DNA of 64,000 bases from contig JBARRP010000310.1 in NCBI GenBank assembly GCA_049644285.1, positions 1 to 64,000 on the forward strand. The letters are read 5' to 3'. The stretch's first letter is position 1; each line of letters begins with the position of its first letter. This document shows positions 16,708 through 25,544 of this stretch, piece by piece. The notes under the pieces were generated by a model, which saw nothing but the letters and a program-made list of their open reading frames with translations, did not search any database and was not told the DNA's origin. Source of the DNA: CAVRXT01 sp049644285 (GTDB lineage Bacteria > Acidobacteriota > Terriglobia > Acidiferrales > UBA7541). Made by a program: the position numbers and the translations under genes.

Positions 16708-17971
16708 GGGTCACCTTCCAAGGTTGAATGGCATTGAAGTTACCCATATCCACCGTTCCGGGTGATGTTGACCGGAAATAGTCCAAGTCGACGTTCCAAA
16801 TCTTGCCGATCTGAGCGATCGTCGGTTGAACCTCTCCACGTTCATCCGTGCAACGGGACTGGAGCACAGCTTCTCCGCCGTCCCAATTCCAGTCCAAGCC
16901 AAATCGAGTATGTGCCTTGCGAGCTACGGGCTCCTGAAGGTTCGCGTCGTTCCAGGTCTGCCCGCCATCGGTGGATACTTCAACCCTACGAATGACGCCA
17001 CCACCGGACCAAGCCAAGCCGGTGATCTCGTAGAATCCAGGGCTGGGCAGCCGTTGTCCACCGGAAGGACGGGTGATCACCGATTTTGGCCCCATCGCGG
17101 ATTCGAACCAACGAGATTTGCCGTCCGGCCTGGGGCTGGGGTACCTGGTGCTTTCCATCATGCTCATGTAAGGCTGGTCCACCACCTTGATTCGCCTGAG
17201 CCACTTCACATTGTTGATTCCTTGCCAGCCGGGGACCACTAATCGCAATGGGTAACCCTGCTCGGGGCGCAGCGACTCGCCATTTTGGCCGTAGGCCACC
17301 AGAATATCGTCCATGGCTTTCTCAAGCGGAATGCTCTTCGAATGCTTGACAGCGTCCGCCCCTTCCGCCACCAGCCAGCTCGCCCCTTTTTGCAGGCCGG
17401 CCTGCTGGAGCAAGAGGGACAGCGGCACTCCGGTCCATTCGCTGCAACTGGTGAGGCCGTGCGTTTCCTGAACTGTCGCTGTGGGCACTTTCCGGAGGTA
17501 TCCGGTGGGGCCGGACGTGGCGCTGTTTCCGTGGCATTCGAGGAAATGAAAGCGAGATACGGAAGGCAGGCGTTCCAGGTCGTCCATTGTGAAAATCAGA
17601 GGACGGTCCACCATACCGTGGATCAGGAGACGATGCTTCCGCGGATCGATGTCCGGAGGGTCGTACCCGTGGGAAAGCACGAAATGGAGCGAGGCGGGCG
17701 TGATGATCCCGACCGAACTCTGAAGCGGCGTCCTAAACCCATAATCGCGGATCGGCCCAGCCGCCGGAGGCCACAGGCCCAGGCCGCCGACGCGTCCAGA
17801 GTTTTCGAAATGGGAGCGCTCGCCATAGGCGTGCAAATCCTTCGGGCGTACTTTGGGTATCTCCGATCCGAGTGTGTGGGCGCTCGCGGAGCGTATCGCC
17901 CCCACCGCCACACCGGCCAGCGCGGCAGCGTTCTTCAGAAATCGCCTGCGAGGGGATTGTTTCGAATCCAT
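16676..17971 (-). CDS. SoxC-like sulfite dehydrogenase molybdopterin subunit
   Basis: This 431-residue protein has a twin-arginine signal (SPRRRFLKNAAALAGVAVG). The sulfite-oxidase molybdopterin domain follows, with FHFLECHGNS carrying the Mo-ligand cysteine, and GYPLRLVVPGWQGINNVKWLRRI. The C-terminal dimerisation domain has ITGLAWSGGGVIRRVEVSTDGG. In Sox systems SoxCD removes six electrons from sulfane sulfur. No other sox genes are visible in this window, so the enzyme may be a stand-alone periplasmic sulfite or sulfane dehydrogenase. The cytochrome gene overlaps its end. Confidence 0.88.
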   Translation of the reverse strand: MDSKQSPRRRFLKNAAALAGVAVGAIRSASAHTLGSEIPKVRPKDLHAYGERSHFENSGRVGGLGLWPPAAGPIRDYGFRTPLQSSVGIITPASLHFVLSHGYDPPDIDPRKHRLLIHGMVDRPLIFTMDDLERLPSVSRFHFLECHGNSATSGPTGYLRKVPTATVQETHGLTSCSEWTGVPLSLLLQQAGLQKGASWLVAEGADAVKHSKSIPLEKAMDDILVAYGQNGESLRPEQGYPLRLVVPGWQGINNVKWLRRIKVVDQPYMSMMESTRYPSPRPDGKSRWFESAMGPKSVITRPSGGQRLPSPGFYEITGLAWSGGGVIRRVEVSTDGGQTWNDANLQEPVARKAHTRFGLDWNWDGGEAVLQSRCTDERGEVQPTIAQIGKIWNVDLDYFRSTSPGTVDMGNFNAIQPWKVTHDGSIHNALL

Positions 17972-18041
17972 GTGCTCCTCCTAACGATCCGCCTAGTCAA
18001 CTCTGCAGTAACAATACAGAAACTGCTGACATGATAGAGAT

Positions 18042-18054
18042 GGCTGCCTGCGAT
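18042..18054 (+). repeat. 13-bp direct repeat, left copy (flanks mutasome)
   Basis: GGCTGCCTGCGAT here recurs at 24509-24521. The copies lie about 150 bases before imuA and about 110 bases after dnaE2, bracketing the whole cassette. Confidence 0.5.
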
Positions 18055-18099
18055 CTATTCTAACCCGGGCACGCAAACCGCCGGAACTTCTCCAGACTC

Positions 18100-18129
18100 T
18101 TGACAACGTCTTGCGGAATCAGGCAAAAT
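18100..18129 (+). promoter_or_regulatory. Candidate promoter of imuA-imuB-dnaE2
   Basis: TTGACA (18100-18105) and CAAAAT (18124-18129), separated by 18 bases, lie about 65 bases before the imuA start. The -35 is a perfect consensus. No well-supported LexA box is recognised in the same region. Confidence 0.5.
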
Positions 18130-18192
18130 CCGCATAGGCGAAGAAAAAGCGAAAACAGTGACCCCCTCTTTTCCTCGCCTCAAGGATCCTCG

Positions 18193-19077
18193 ATGGCCCG
18201 GAACCTCGCTGCCTTACGCTCCGAAGTCGAATCGGCCCTCGCCGGACGCATCCCTGCGCCCTTCACCTATCGCGACCGCAAGCTCATCGAAACTGTTCCC
18301 GCGGGCATCCCGGAAATTGATTCCTTGGCGGGAGGTCTGCCGCGCGGGGGGCTCACGGAAATTTGTGGTCCGCCCTGCTCCGGCCGGACTAGCTTGCTGG
18401 TCTCGGCTTTAGCCTCGCGAACAGCCCACGCGGAGGTGTGCGCCCTTGTCGATGGACGCGATGCCTTCGATCCCCATTCTGCGGAAGCAGCCGGCGTCGC
18501 GCTGAAACAGTTGCTGTGGGTGCGATGCCGGAACATCGATCAGGCTCTTCGCGCCACCGATCTGCTCTTGCAGGGCGGGGGCTTCGGTTTAATCGCGGTT
18601 GATCTAAGCGATATTCCTCCTGAAACCGTGCGTTACGTTCCGCTCAACGCCTGGTTCCGTTTCCGGCGCGCCGTGGAGGATACGCCCACGATTCTGGTTC
18701 TTCTCGAGCAGGAGGCCAATGCGAAAACGTGCGCCTCGCTGGTGCTGCGGCTCGGCGCCGGGCCTGCTCGATGGTCAATGACGCTCGAAACTCACGCGGC
18801 GGATTTTTGCCGTTATCCATCTGCGTGCCTGCTCGATGGCTTCCAAATCCGCGCCGAAGTGCTCCGTTCTCGCATACAACCGGTAACCGCGGCAAGTTTT
18901 CACGAGGGCGTCTTTCCGGACGATGGTGCAGTTCCGAAAAATAGAGCCGCTCCGGCCGCGGCGGCCGGCAGCGCCGGAATTTTTGAAACAAAAGCGATGT
19001 GGAGTTACACCAAGACAATTGCGGATTATCCCGGCGGCCTGCCGACTGGAACAGAACTGAAAACGAAATCGAAATGA
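18193..19077 (+). CDS. imuA: ImuA, mutasome accessory protein
   Basis: The 294-residue RecA-like protein starts MARNLAALRSEVESAL and has VPAGIPEIDSLAGGLPRGGLTEICGPPCSGRTSLL, with a Walker-A-like GPPCSGRTS loop. It lacks other RecA features and matches the ImuA/SulA-like protein that recruits the ImuB-DnaE2 polymerase to damaged DNA. The ATG at 18193 is preferred over 18100, which lies inside the likely promoter. The gene is first in the imuA-imuB-dnaE2 operon. The last 60 residues are Ala/Pro-rich and low in similarity. Confidence 0.88.
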   Translation: MARNLAALRSEVESALAGRIPAPFTYRDRKLIETVPAGIPEIDSLAGGLPRGGLTEICGPPCSGRTSLLVSALASRTAHAEVCALVDGRDAFDPHSAEAAGVALKQLLWVRCRNIDQALRATDLLLQGGGFGLIAVDLSDIPPETVRYVPLNAWFRFRRAVEDTPTILVLLEQEANAKTCASLVLRLGAGPARWSMTLETHAADFCRYPSACLLDGFQIRAEVLRSRIQPVTAASFHEGVFPDDGAVPKNRAAPAAAAGSAGIFETKAMWSYTKTIADYPGGLPTGTELKTKSK

Positions 19078-19137
19078 TGCAGAACACTGCGGTGAAGATT
19101 TCGCTGCGGTCGCCATCCAATTCAAAATTGGATTTTT

Positions 19138-20814
19138 ATGACTTTTGCCTCCATTCACGTTCCCAGCTTCCTGGTGCAAGCGGTGCTGCGTACGGAGCCC
19201 GCCCTTCGCCACCGCGCGCTCGCGCTCGTGGATGGAACTCCTCCGCTGTGCAGCGTTGTAGCCGCCAACGAAGCTGCCTTCCAGGCCGGAATCGATTTGG
19301 GCATGACGAAATCGCAAGTGGCGCAATTCTGCGGCGTCGAGATTCGCCATCGTTCCCATTCGCAGGAGAAAGCTGCCCACGCCGCTTTGCTCGATCTGGG
19401 ATGGTCCGTTTCCCCGCGAGTCGAAGACACTGCGCCGGACACAATCGTCCTCGACCTTGCCGGCCTCGCCGGGTTGTTCGGGCCTGACGAAAACATCGCT
19501 CATGAACTTCTCGAGCGCGCAGCCGGCTTCGGTTTGATCGCACGAGTCGCTGTTGCTTCCAGCATAGAAGTTGCCATCCACGCCGCACGCGGCTTCCCGG
19601 GGATCACTTTGATTCCTCCGGGCGAGGAATCGAAGCGCTTGGGCTCACTCCCGGTCCACGCGCTTTCGCCGTGCGCGGAAACTCTCGAAACCCTTGACCG
19701 TTGGGGCGTGCGCACCTGCGAGGCCCTGGCGGCGCTGCCTGTCCTCGAGCTTTCGGAACGCCTCGGCCAGGAAGGAGTCCGCCTGCACGAATTGGCGCGT
19801 GGCGCGAGCCAGCGTTCGCTGGTGCCGGCCGAACCGGACCTTTCTTTCGAAGAAGAAATGGCGCTCGAGTATGGTGTCGCGGAGCTCGAGCCTCTGTCGT
19901 TTCTCCTGGGCCGTTTGCTCGATCAATTGTGCGCGCGCTTGACGGCGCGTTCGCTCGCTGCCTGCGCCATTCGCTTGCGATTCGATTTGGAGCCTTCTTC
20001 CGAAACCGGTTTCGAATCCCCGAACGAGAATTCCCGCCGCTCGAACGGCAGTTCTCACAAAAAGACTGCCTCGACCGCGTATGAAAAGGCCCTCACTCTG
20101 CCCGTGCCCGTGCGGGATTCCAAAATGCTCCTGAAATTGATTCGTCTGCAATTGCAATCGGATCCTCCGCCAGCGCCTATTCTAAAAATCTTTATTGCCG
20201 CCGATCCGGCCCGCTCACGTGTGGCTCAAGGCGGACTTTTCCTTCCGGCTGCACCTGATCCCGAAAAATTGGAGCTAACCATCGCCCGCCTAGCGAATTT
20301 GGTCGGCGATTCCAATATTGGCTCGCCCGAATTGATGGACACGCACCGTCCCGGGGAATTTCGCGTGAACCGATTCCGCCCTGCGCGCGACGTATCGGAA
20401 AATCGTCGTCTGCAGGCATTCTTGCCTGTGCAGCCCCGTCCCAAAACCCGCAGGCCCGCGACTACGTTCCGCATTTTCAGGCCTCCGCTGCCGGCGCACG
20501 TCGAGCTGCGAGAAGGCCACCCGGTGCGCGTTGGGTTTCGCGGCATGCGCGGCGATGTGATTGCCGCTTCCGGGCCGTGGCGCACTTCCGGAGATTGGTG
20601 GCGGGAAGATGCCTGGGAGCATGACGAATGGGATCTCGAAATTCGTTTCCATTCGGCCTCATCTTCTTCTTCGGTCTATGGCAAGCGAGCCTCGAGTATT
20701 TCTCCGCAATACGGTTCGCAACAGGCCCCGCGACATGAGCAGCAGCGCGGGTTGTATCGCATCTATTACGACTCGCTCCTCCAGAGCTGGTTTGTGCGAG
20801 GCATATACGACTGA
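19138..20814 (+). CDS. imuB: ImuB, non-catalytic Y-family polymerase homologue
   Basis: The 558-residue protein is related to UmuC/DinB. Its first strand reads FASIHVPSFLVQAV where active polymerases have acidic metal ligands (DxD), so it should be catalytically dead, as in known ImuB proteins. LDLAGLAGLFG and the helix-hairpin segment ALAALPVLELSERLGQEGVRLHELARG follow. The C-terminus ends with YRIYYDSLLQSWFVRGIYD, typical of ImuB. It acts as the adaptor joining DnaE2, ImuA and the sliding clamp in translesion synthesis. Its stop shares a base with the dnaE2 start (TGATG). Confidence 0.88.
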   Translation: MTFASIHVPSFLVQAVLRTEPALRHRALALVDGTPPLCSVVAANEAAFQAGIDLGMTKSQVAQFCGVEIRHRSHSQEKAAHAALLDLGWSVSPRVEDTAPDTIVLDLAGLAGLFGPDENIAHELLERAAGFGLIARVAVASSIEVAIHAARGFPGITLIPPGEESKRLGSLPVHALSPCAETLETLDRWGVRTCEALAALPVLELSERLGQEGVRLHELARGASQRSLVPAEPDLSFEEEMALEYGVAELEPLSFLLGRLLDQLCARLTARSLAACAIRLRFDLEPSSETGFESPNENSRRSNGSSHKKTASTAYEKALTLPVPVRDSKMLLKLIRLQLQSDPPPAPILKIFIAADPARSRVAQGGLFLPAAPDPEKLELTIARLANLVGDSNIGSPELMDTHRPGEFRVNRFRPARDVSENRRLQAFLPVQPRPKTRRPATTFRIFRPPLPAHVELREGHPVRVGFRGMRGDVIAASGPWRTSGDWWREDAWEHDEWDLEIRFHSASSSSSVYGKRASSISPQYGSQQAPRHEQQRGLYRIYYDSLLQSWFVRGIYD

Positions 20815-23800
20815 TGCGCGCTGATCTATACACCGAACTTCACGCGCGTTCCGCTTTCAGTTTTCTCGAAGGCGCTTCGATTCCCGAAGAATTGGCGGGC
20901 GTGTGCGCGGAAAAAGGAATGCCGGCCATGGCCCTGCTCGATCGCGACGGCGTTTATGGAGCGCCCCGCTTTTATCTGGCTGCGAAGAAAATTCCCATTC
21001 AGGCGCACATCGGCGCCGAAGTCACGTCTGCTGTTGGCTGGCGCTACCCATTGCTCGTCGAATCTCGCGCGGGCTACCAGAATCTTTGCCGCCTGATCAC
21101 GCGCATGAAACTGCGGGCACGCAAAGGAGAAGGCTACGTCACGCCCGAAGAGGCCGCTGAAAAGTCCGCCGGCCTCATTTGTCTTACGGGAGGCGAAGAG
21201 GGACCACTGGCGCACGCGCTCGCCCACGGCGGAATCGAGGCTGCCACAAAATGCGCGCAGCAACTCTGCGAACTCTTCGGCCCTCAGAATGTTTACGTCG
21301 AATTGCAGCGCCACTTCCGCCGCGACGAAGAGGCGCGCAACCAGGCCGCTTCCGAGATTGCCCGCAAATTGCGCCTGCCCCTGCTCGCCACCAATGGCGT
21401 CTGCCACGCGCGGCCGCCGCAGCGGGAAGTCCTCGACGTCTTCACCTGCATTCGCCATCACCGCACTCTCGCTACCGCAGGCCGCCTTCTCTCGCGCAAT
21501 TCCGAGCGTCACTTGAAATCTCCTGTGGAGATGGCGCATCTATTTTCGGATCTTCCGGAAGCTATCGTCAACACGCAGGTTCTTTCCTCACGCCTGCAAT
21601 TCACTTTGAAGGATCTGGGCTACGAATTCCCGAAGTATCCGGTCCCGGATGGCGGCTCGCAAATGCAATTCATGCGGCAGCGCGTGTACGAAGGCATGCG
21701 TTGGCGCTACGATCTAGAAAACGAGCGCGCACACAAACAAATCGATCGCGAGCTCGACCTGATCGAGAAGCTCGACCTTGGCGGCTATTTCCTGATTGTC
21801 TGGGACATCGTGCGCTTCTGCCGCGAGCACAACATCCTCGCGCAGGGACGCGGTTCCGCCGCCAACAGCGCCGTCTGCTACGCCCTCGGCATCACCGCCG
21901 TCGATCCCGTCGGCATGGACCTCCTGTTCGAGCGCTTTCTTTCCGAAGAGCGCGGCGAGTGGCCCGATATCGACATCGACCTTCCCAGCGGCGACCAGCG
22001 CGAACGCGCCATTCAATACGTCTACGAGCGCTACGGAAAATTGGGCGCGGCCATGACCGCCAACGTCATTACCTATCGCGGCCGCTCGGCCGCTCGTGAA
22101 ATCGGCAAGGCGCTCTCGTTCGACCCAGAAACCCTGAACCGTCTCGCCTCCTTGGTCGGCGCCTGGGAATACAAGGACGCCAACGACACGCTCGCTTCCC
22201 AGTTCCGCGATGCGGGCCTCGAACTCGAGCACCCGCAGATCCGCAAATTCTTAGAGCTTTGCCTTGCGGTTCAGGATTTGCCGCGGCATCTCGGACAGCA
22301 CTCCGGCGGCATGGTTGTCTGCCAGGGCCAGCTCGATTCGGTCGTTCCGCTCGAACCCGCGACCATGCCCGGGCGCGTCGTGGTGCAGTGGGATAAAGAA
22401 GATTGCGCCGACATGGGCATTGTGAAGGTGGACCTGCTCGGCCTCGGCATGATGGCTGTGCTGGAAGATTCGCTGAAACTTATTCGCGATGACTACGGCG
22501 AAGAAGTCGACCTTGGCCACCTGCCCGCGAACGATGCCGCCGTCTACGACGCGCTACAAAAAGCGGATACCGTCGGCATGTTCCAGGTCGAGAGCCGCGC
22601 GCAGATGTCGTGTCTGCCGCGTCTGCGCCCGAAATGTTTTTACGATATCGTCGTGCAGGTCGCGATCATCCGCCCGGGTCCGATTGTTGGCAAGATGGTC
22701 CATCCGTATTTGAAGCGCCGCCAGGGGCGCGAGCCGGCCATTTGCCTCCATCCCTCGCTCGAACCCGTCCTCGCGCGCACACTGGGCGTCCCGCTCTTCC
22801 AGGAGCAGTTGCTGCGCATGGCCATGATCGCCGCGGGATTCACCGGAGGCGAAGCCGAGGAGTTGCGCCGCGCCTTTGGCTTCAAGCGCTCCGAAGCGCG
22901 CATGAAGGAAGTGGAGAAAAAGCTTCGCCGTGGCATGGAAAAGAAAGGAATCGCCGGTGAGATCCAGGACAAAATCGTTCAATCCATCACTTCGTTCGCC
23001 CTCTATGGATTTCCCGAATCTCACGCCGCGAGTTTCGCGCTGCTCGCCTATGCCAGCGCCTACTTGAAATGCCATTACCTCGCCGCATTTACCGCCGCCA
23101 TGGTGAATAATCAGCCCATGGGTTTCTACTCGCCTGCCACGATCGTGAAGGACGCGCAGCGTCACGGCCTGAAAATCCGCCCGATCGACGTCACCCGCTC
23201 CGAGTGGCTCTGCACCCTCGAGCGAATGAGCACAGGCAAGAGTGCCTGTGCCACAAAAAACTCGGGCTCCCCTTCTTTGCCGTCAGCGGGCACGCCCCTG
23301 TACCATGCGGTACAGGGCGGAGCATGCCGTGCCCCTACGGACAGCGGATCAGACGGAACGTCGAACCGCAGAGACGCGGAGGACGCAGAGGGTGCTCAGA
23401 GGGGATTGTCGGACGTTTCGAGATCCTTTACCGTTCGTCTCGGTCTTCGCTACGTCAAGGGCTTACGCGAAGATGTCGCTCAGGAAATTAGCCGCCAACG
23501 AGCTATTCGCCCGTTTCGTTCGATTGAGGATTTGAAGCTTCGCGTCCCAGCAATCCAGAAGTCCGAGCTTGCCGCACTTGCGGAAATTGGGGCGCTGAAT
23601 TTTATTGGAAGGAATTTCATCGCCGGCAAGCGCGGCTCTCGTGGCAAAGGAGGGCGGGCCATCCATCGCCGCGACGCGCTCTGGCAAGTCGAGCGCGCCG
23701 CCCGCCGCCCCGGTCCTTTGTTCGAGACAACCGAGACTTCGGACAACGAGCCGGGCACGGCCCTGTACCATGCGGTACAGGGCGGAGCATGCCGTGTCCC

Positions 23801-24401
23801 TACACGACCATCTTGCGACGGAGAGATTTCAGGGAAAGGCGATTCGGACAAAGGCGAAAGAGCCGACGGGACGCCGGCGCTACGTCAACCGTCGGACGAC
23901 TTATCCGCTTCGACCGAAACATCCCTCTGCGGATCCTCGGCGCCTCTGCGGTTCGATGTTCCGGCACTCTCGCCTCTCCTCCCCATGACCCCGGAAGAAC
24001 GCCTCGTCGCCGACTTTCGCGGCACCGGAATGACGGTTGGCCCGCATCCCATGGCCTACCATCGCGCCGCACTGAAGCGCCAGGGCATTCGCTCCGCCAT
24101 CGAGCTGCCCAAGCTCCCTGACGGGACTCATATCCGCGTTGCCGGAGCGGTGATCGCCCGTCAGCGCCCGGGCACCGCGAAGGGTTTTGTTTTTTTGAGC
24201 CTCGAGGACGAAACCGGCATCGCCAATGCCATCATCACGCCGCAACTCTTCGCGCGAGACCATGTGGTCGTCGTCCACCAGCAATTCCTGCTCATCGAGG
24301 GCCAACTGCAGAATCAGGACAATGTCGTCTCCGTCAAAGCCGTTCGCGTCCAGCCATTGTCCATCACCCGCGCAGAAACTGCTTCCCACGACTTTCATTG
24401 A
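20814..24401 (+). CDS. dnaE2: DnaE2, error-prone C-family DNA polymerase, with in-frame insertions
   Basis: The 1,195-residue protein has an N-terminal PHP domain (LHARSAFSFLEGASIPEELA), the catalytic palm with EWPDIDIDLPSGDQRERA, the fingers region FGFKRSEARMKEVEKKL and ALRLGLRYVKGL-like sequence, and a C-terminal OB fold (GFVFLSLEDETGIANAII). It copies damaged DNA with ImuA and ImuB. Family members are nearer 1,050 residues. The excess sits in two loops, about residues 805-872 and 973-1058. Both hold low-complexity sequence containing the same peptide LYHAVQGGACR, encoded by palindromic repeats. The frame stays open, so the protein could still be functional. Confidence 0.9.
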   Translation: MRADLYTELHARSAFSFLEGASIPEELAGVCAEKGMPAMALLDRDGVYGAPRFYLAAKKIPIQAHIGAEVTSAVGWRYPLLVESRAGYQNLCRLITRMKLRARKGEGYVTPEEAAEKSAGLICLTGGEEGPLAHALAHGGIEAATKCAQQLCELFGPQNVYVELQRHFRRDEEARNQAASEIARKLRLPLLATNGVCHARPPQREVLDVFTCIRHHRTLATAGRLLSRNSERHLKSPVEMAHLFSDLPEAIVNTQVLSSRLQFTLKDLGYEFPKYPVPDGGSQMQFMRQRVYEGMRWRYDLENERAHKQIDRELDLIEKLDLGGYFLIVWDIVRFCREHNILAQGRGSAANSAVCYALGITAVDPVGMDLLFERFLSEERGEWPDIDIDLPSGDQRERAIQYVYERYGKLGAAMTANVITYRGRSAAREIGKALSFDPETLNRLASLVGAWEYKDANDTLASQFRDAGLELEHPQIRKFLELCLAVQDLPRHLGQHSGGMVVCQGQLDSVVPLEPATMPGRVVVQWDKEDCADMGIVKVDLLGLGMMAVLEDSLKLIRDDYGEEVDLGHLPANDAAVYDALQKADTVGMFQVESRAQMSCLPRLRPKCFYDIVVQVAIIRPGPIVGKMVHPYLKRRQGREPAICLHPSLEPVLARTLGVPLFQEQLLRMAMIAAGFTGGEAEELRRAFGFKRSEARMKEVEKKLRRGMEKKGIAGEIQDKIVQSITSFALYGFPESHAASFALLAYASAYLKCHYLAAFTAAMVNNQPMGFYSPATIVKDAQRHGLKIRPIDVTRSEWLCTLERMSTGKSACATKNSGSPSLPSAGTPLYHAVQGGACRAPTDSGSDGTSNRRDAEDAEGAQRGLSDVSRSFTVRLGLRYVKGLREDVAQEISRQRAIRPFRSIEDLKLRVPAIQKSELAALAEIGALNFIGRNFIAGKRGSRGKGGRAIHRRDALWQVERAARRPGPLFETTETSDNEPGTALYHAVQGGACRVPTRPSCDGEISGKGDSDKGERADGTPALRQPSDDLSASTETSLCGSSAPLRFDVPALSPLLPMTPEERLVADFRGTGMTVGPHPMAYHRAALKRQGIRSAIELPKLPDGTHIRVAGAVIARQRPGTAKGFVFLSLEDETGIANAIITPQLFARDHVVVVHQQFLLIEGQLQNQDNVVSVKAVRVQPLSITRAETASHDFH
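23230..23251. repeat. Perfect inverted repeat inside dnaE2
   Basis: GCACAGGCA, AGAG and TGCCTGTGC form a perfect 9-bp stem with a 4-base loop. It opens the first insertion in dnaE2 and encodes STGKSACA. Confidence 0.7.
23288..23334. repeat. Palindromic repeat element, copy 1, inside dnaE2
   Basis: An outer stem GGGCACG/CGTGCCC (23288-23294 and 23328-23334) encloses an inner perfect stem CCCTGTACC/GGTACAGGG (23296-23304 and 23309-23317) with an ATGC loop. Copy 2 lies at 23753-23799 in the same orientation and reading frame. Confidence 0.8.
23365..23390 (+). repeat. CGCAGAG-type repeat inside dnaE2
   Basis: ACCGCAGAGACGCGGAG followed by GACGCAGAG resembles the CGCAGAG-rich repeats seen between genes in many bacteria. 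A related copy occurs in opposite orientation at 23925-23952, within the second dnaE2 insertion. Confidence 0.6.
23753..23799. repeat. Palindromic repeat element, copy 2, inside dnaE2
   Basis: This copy is nearly identical to 23288-23334: the inner stem CCCTGTACC/GGTACAGGG (23761-23769 and 23774-23782) and the CGGAGCATGC segment are unchanged. The outer arms differ by a base (CGTGTCC at 23793-23799). Confidence 0.8.
23925..23952 (-). repeat. CGCAGAG-type repeat, inverted copy inside dnaE2
   Basis: The reverse complement reads ACCGCAGAGGCGCCGAGG then ATCCGCAGAG, related to the forward copy at 23365-23390. Confidence 0.55.
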
Positions 24402-24719
24402 CCATCCTGCGAGACACGTGAGCGGAACTTACCAAAGCGTTCACAAGGAATGCCTCGCATCTAAAGAGGAGAGCGTCAAAGAGGCTGTGAGTGGTCTAGA
24501 AAATGGGCGGCTGCCTGCGATATGATCCATGCGATTTTGCTGATGTTCCGATGGCGCACTTTCCATTCCGCGGATAATTCACCCGCCATTGCGCCATGAT
24601 TGAACGGCCGGGATATCGGCGCCCATTGCCGGCACACAGCCGAATTGCCTTCAGCCTCTGTATCTCTCCAACATCAGGCTGGCGCCGAGGAAATAAGGAC
24701 GGAGAGGAATCAGCTTTCG
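24402..24719 (+). other. Intergenic region after dnaE2
   Basis: No gene is supported. It contains the right copy of the 13-bp repeat GGCTGCCTGCGAT (24509-24521). A GGACGGAGAGG stretch (about 24698-24709) lies near the pcaD start but is rather far to be its ribosome site. Confidence 0.4.
24509..24521 (+). repeat. 13-bp direct repeat, right copy (flanks mutasome)
   Basis: GGCTGCCTGCGAT is identical to 18042-18054, in the same orientation. Confidence 0.5.
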
Positions 24720-25544
24720 ATGGGAAATGATCAGCCGGATGAGGGATTCTTGGATGTGGAGGGCGGCCGGATTCACTACCGCGTTGACGGTAAGCGGGAC
24801 GCGCCGGCGCTGGTCATGTCCAATTCTCTAGGAACCGATCTTTCGATGTGGGAGCCGCAAATGCCGGCGTTGCTGCGGCACTTCCGCGTGGTGCGTTACG
24901 ACAGTCGCGGGCACGGAGCGTCTGCGATGGGGCCCGGCGAATACAGCATCGAGAGACTGGCGAAAGACGTCATTAGCCTTATCGATTGTCTGGCAATCCG
25001 GACGGTATCTTTTTGCGGATTGTCGATGGGCGGAATGGTCGGCATGTGGCTGGCCCTCAACGCGCCTGAACGGCTGAACAAACTTCTGCTGTGCAGCACG
25101 GGAGCAAAAATCGGGACCGCTGACGTGTGGAACGCTCGTATCGACGCGGTGCGCAAGAATGGCATGGCAGCGATCGCGGAGGGAGTGCTGCAGCGATGGT
25201 TTACCTTGCCGTTTCTCGAAAAGGAGCGCGCTACCGCGGATCGCGGGCGGCAGTTGCTCCTCGCAATCCCGCCGGATGCCTATGTGGCGACCTGTGTGGC
25301 CATCCGCGATACGGATCTGCGCGATGCGATCGCGCGTATTCGCGCTCAAACTCTTGTGATCTCCGGGTCGCGAGACGTGGCGACTCCGCCGGCGGATGGA
25401 CGGTTTCTAGCTGAGCGAATTCCGGGGGCACGGTACGTCGAGCTCGAAGCCGCCCATCTCTCCAACATCGAAGTGCCACGACAATTCACGGAGGAAGTCA
25501 TGAGATTTCTGTTTCCAGAGGGGAGAAGCGATGGACGAGCGTGA
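24720..25544 (+). CDS. pcaD: 3-oxoadipate enol-lactonase-like alpha/beta hydrolase
   Basis: The 274-residue hydrolase has the nucleophile elbow GLSMGG, the oxyanion strand SNSLGTDLSMWEPQ and VVRYDSRGHGAS. The acid (SGSRDVATPP) and the His (LEAAHLSNIE) of the triad are also visible. This matches PcaD, which opens 3-oxoadipate enol-lactone in the protocatechuate branch of the beta-ketoadipate pathway. The following gene, overlapping by 14 bases, encodes a PcaC-like protein, which supports the assignment. The ATG at 24720 replaces a longer start at 24600 with no homologous extension. Confidence 0.85.
   Translation: MGNDQPDEGFLDVEGGRIHYRVDGKRDAPALVMSNSLGTDLSMWEPQMPALLRHFRVVRYDSRGHGASAMGPGEYSIERLAKDVISLIDCLAIRTVSFCGLSMGGMVGMWLALNAPERLNKLLLCSTGAKIGTADVWNARIDAVRKNGMAAIAEGVLQRWFTLPFLEKERATADRGRQLLLAIPPDAYVATCVAIRDTDLRDAIARIRAQTLVISGSRDVATPPADGRFLAERIPGARYVELEAAHLSNIEVPRQFTEEVMRFLFPEGRSDGRA

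Noticed and set aside
16111..17971. A complete Sox (thiosulfate oxidation) cluster
   Set aside because: Only SoxC- and SoxD-like genes are present; soxXA, soxYZ and soxB are not in the window.
18001..18192. LexA box before imuA
   Set aside because: I could not recognise a convincing palindrome near the promoter, so SOS control is left unclaimed.
23230..23334. CRISPR array or integron
   Set aside because: The palindromes are only two near-identical copies within dnaE2, not a regular repeat-spacer series.
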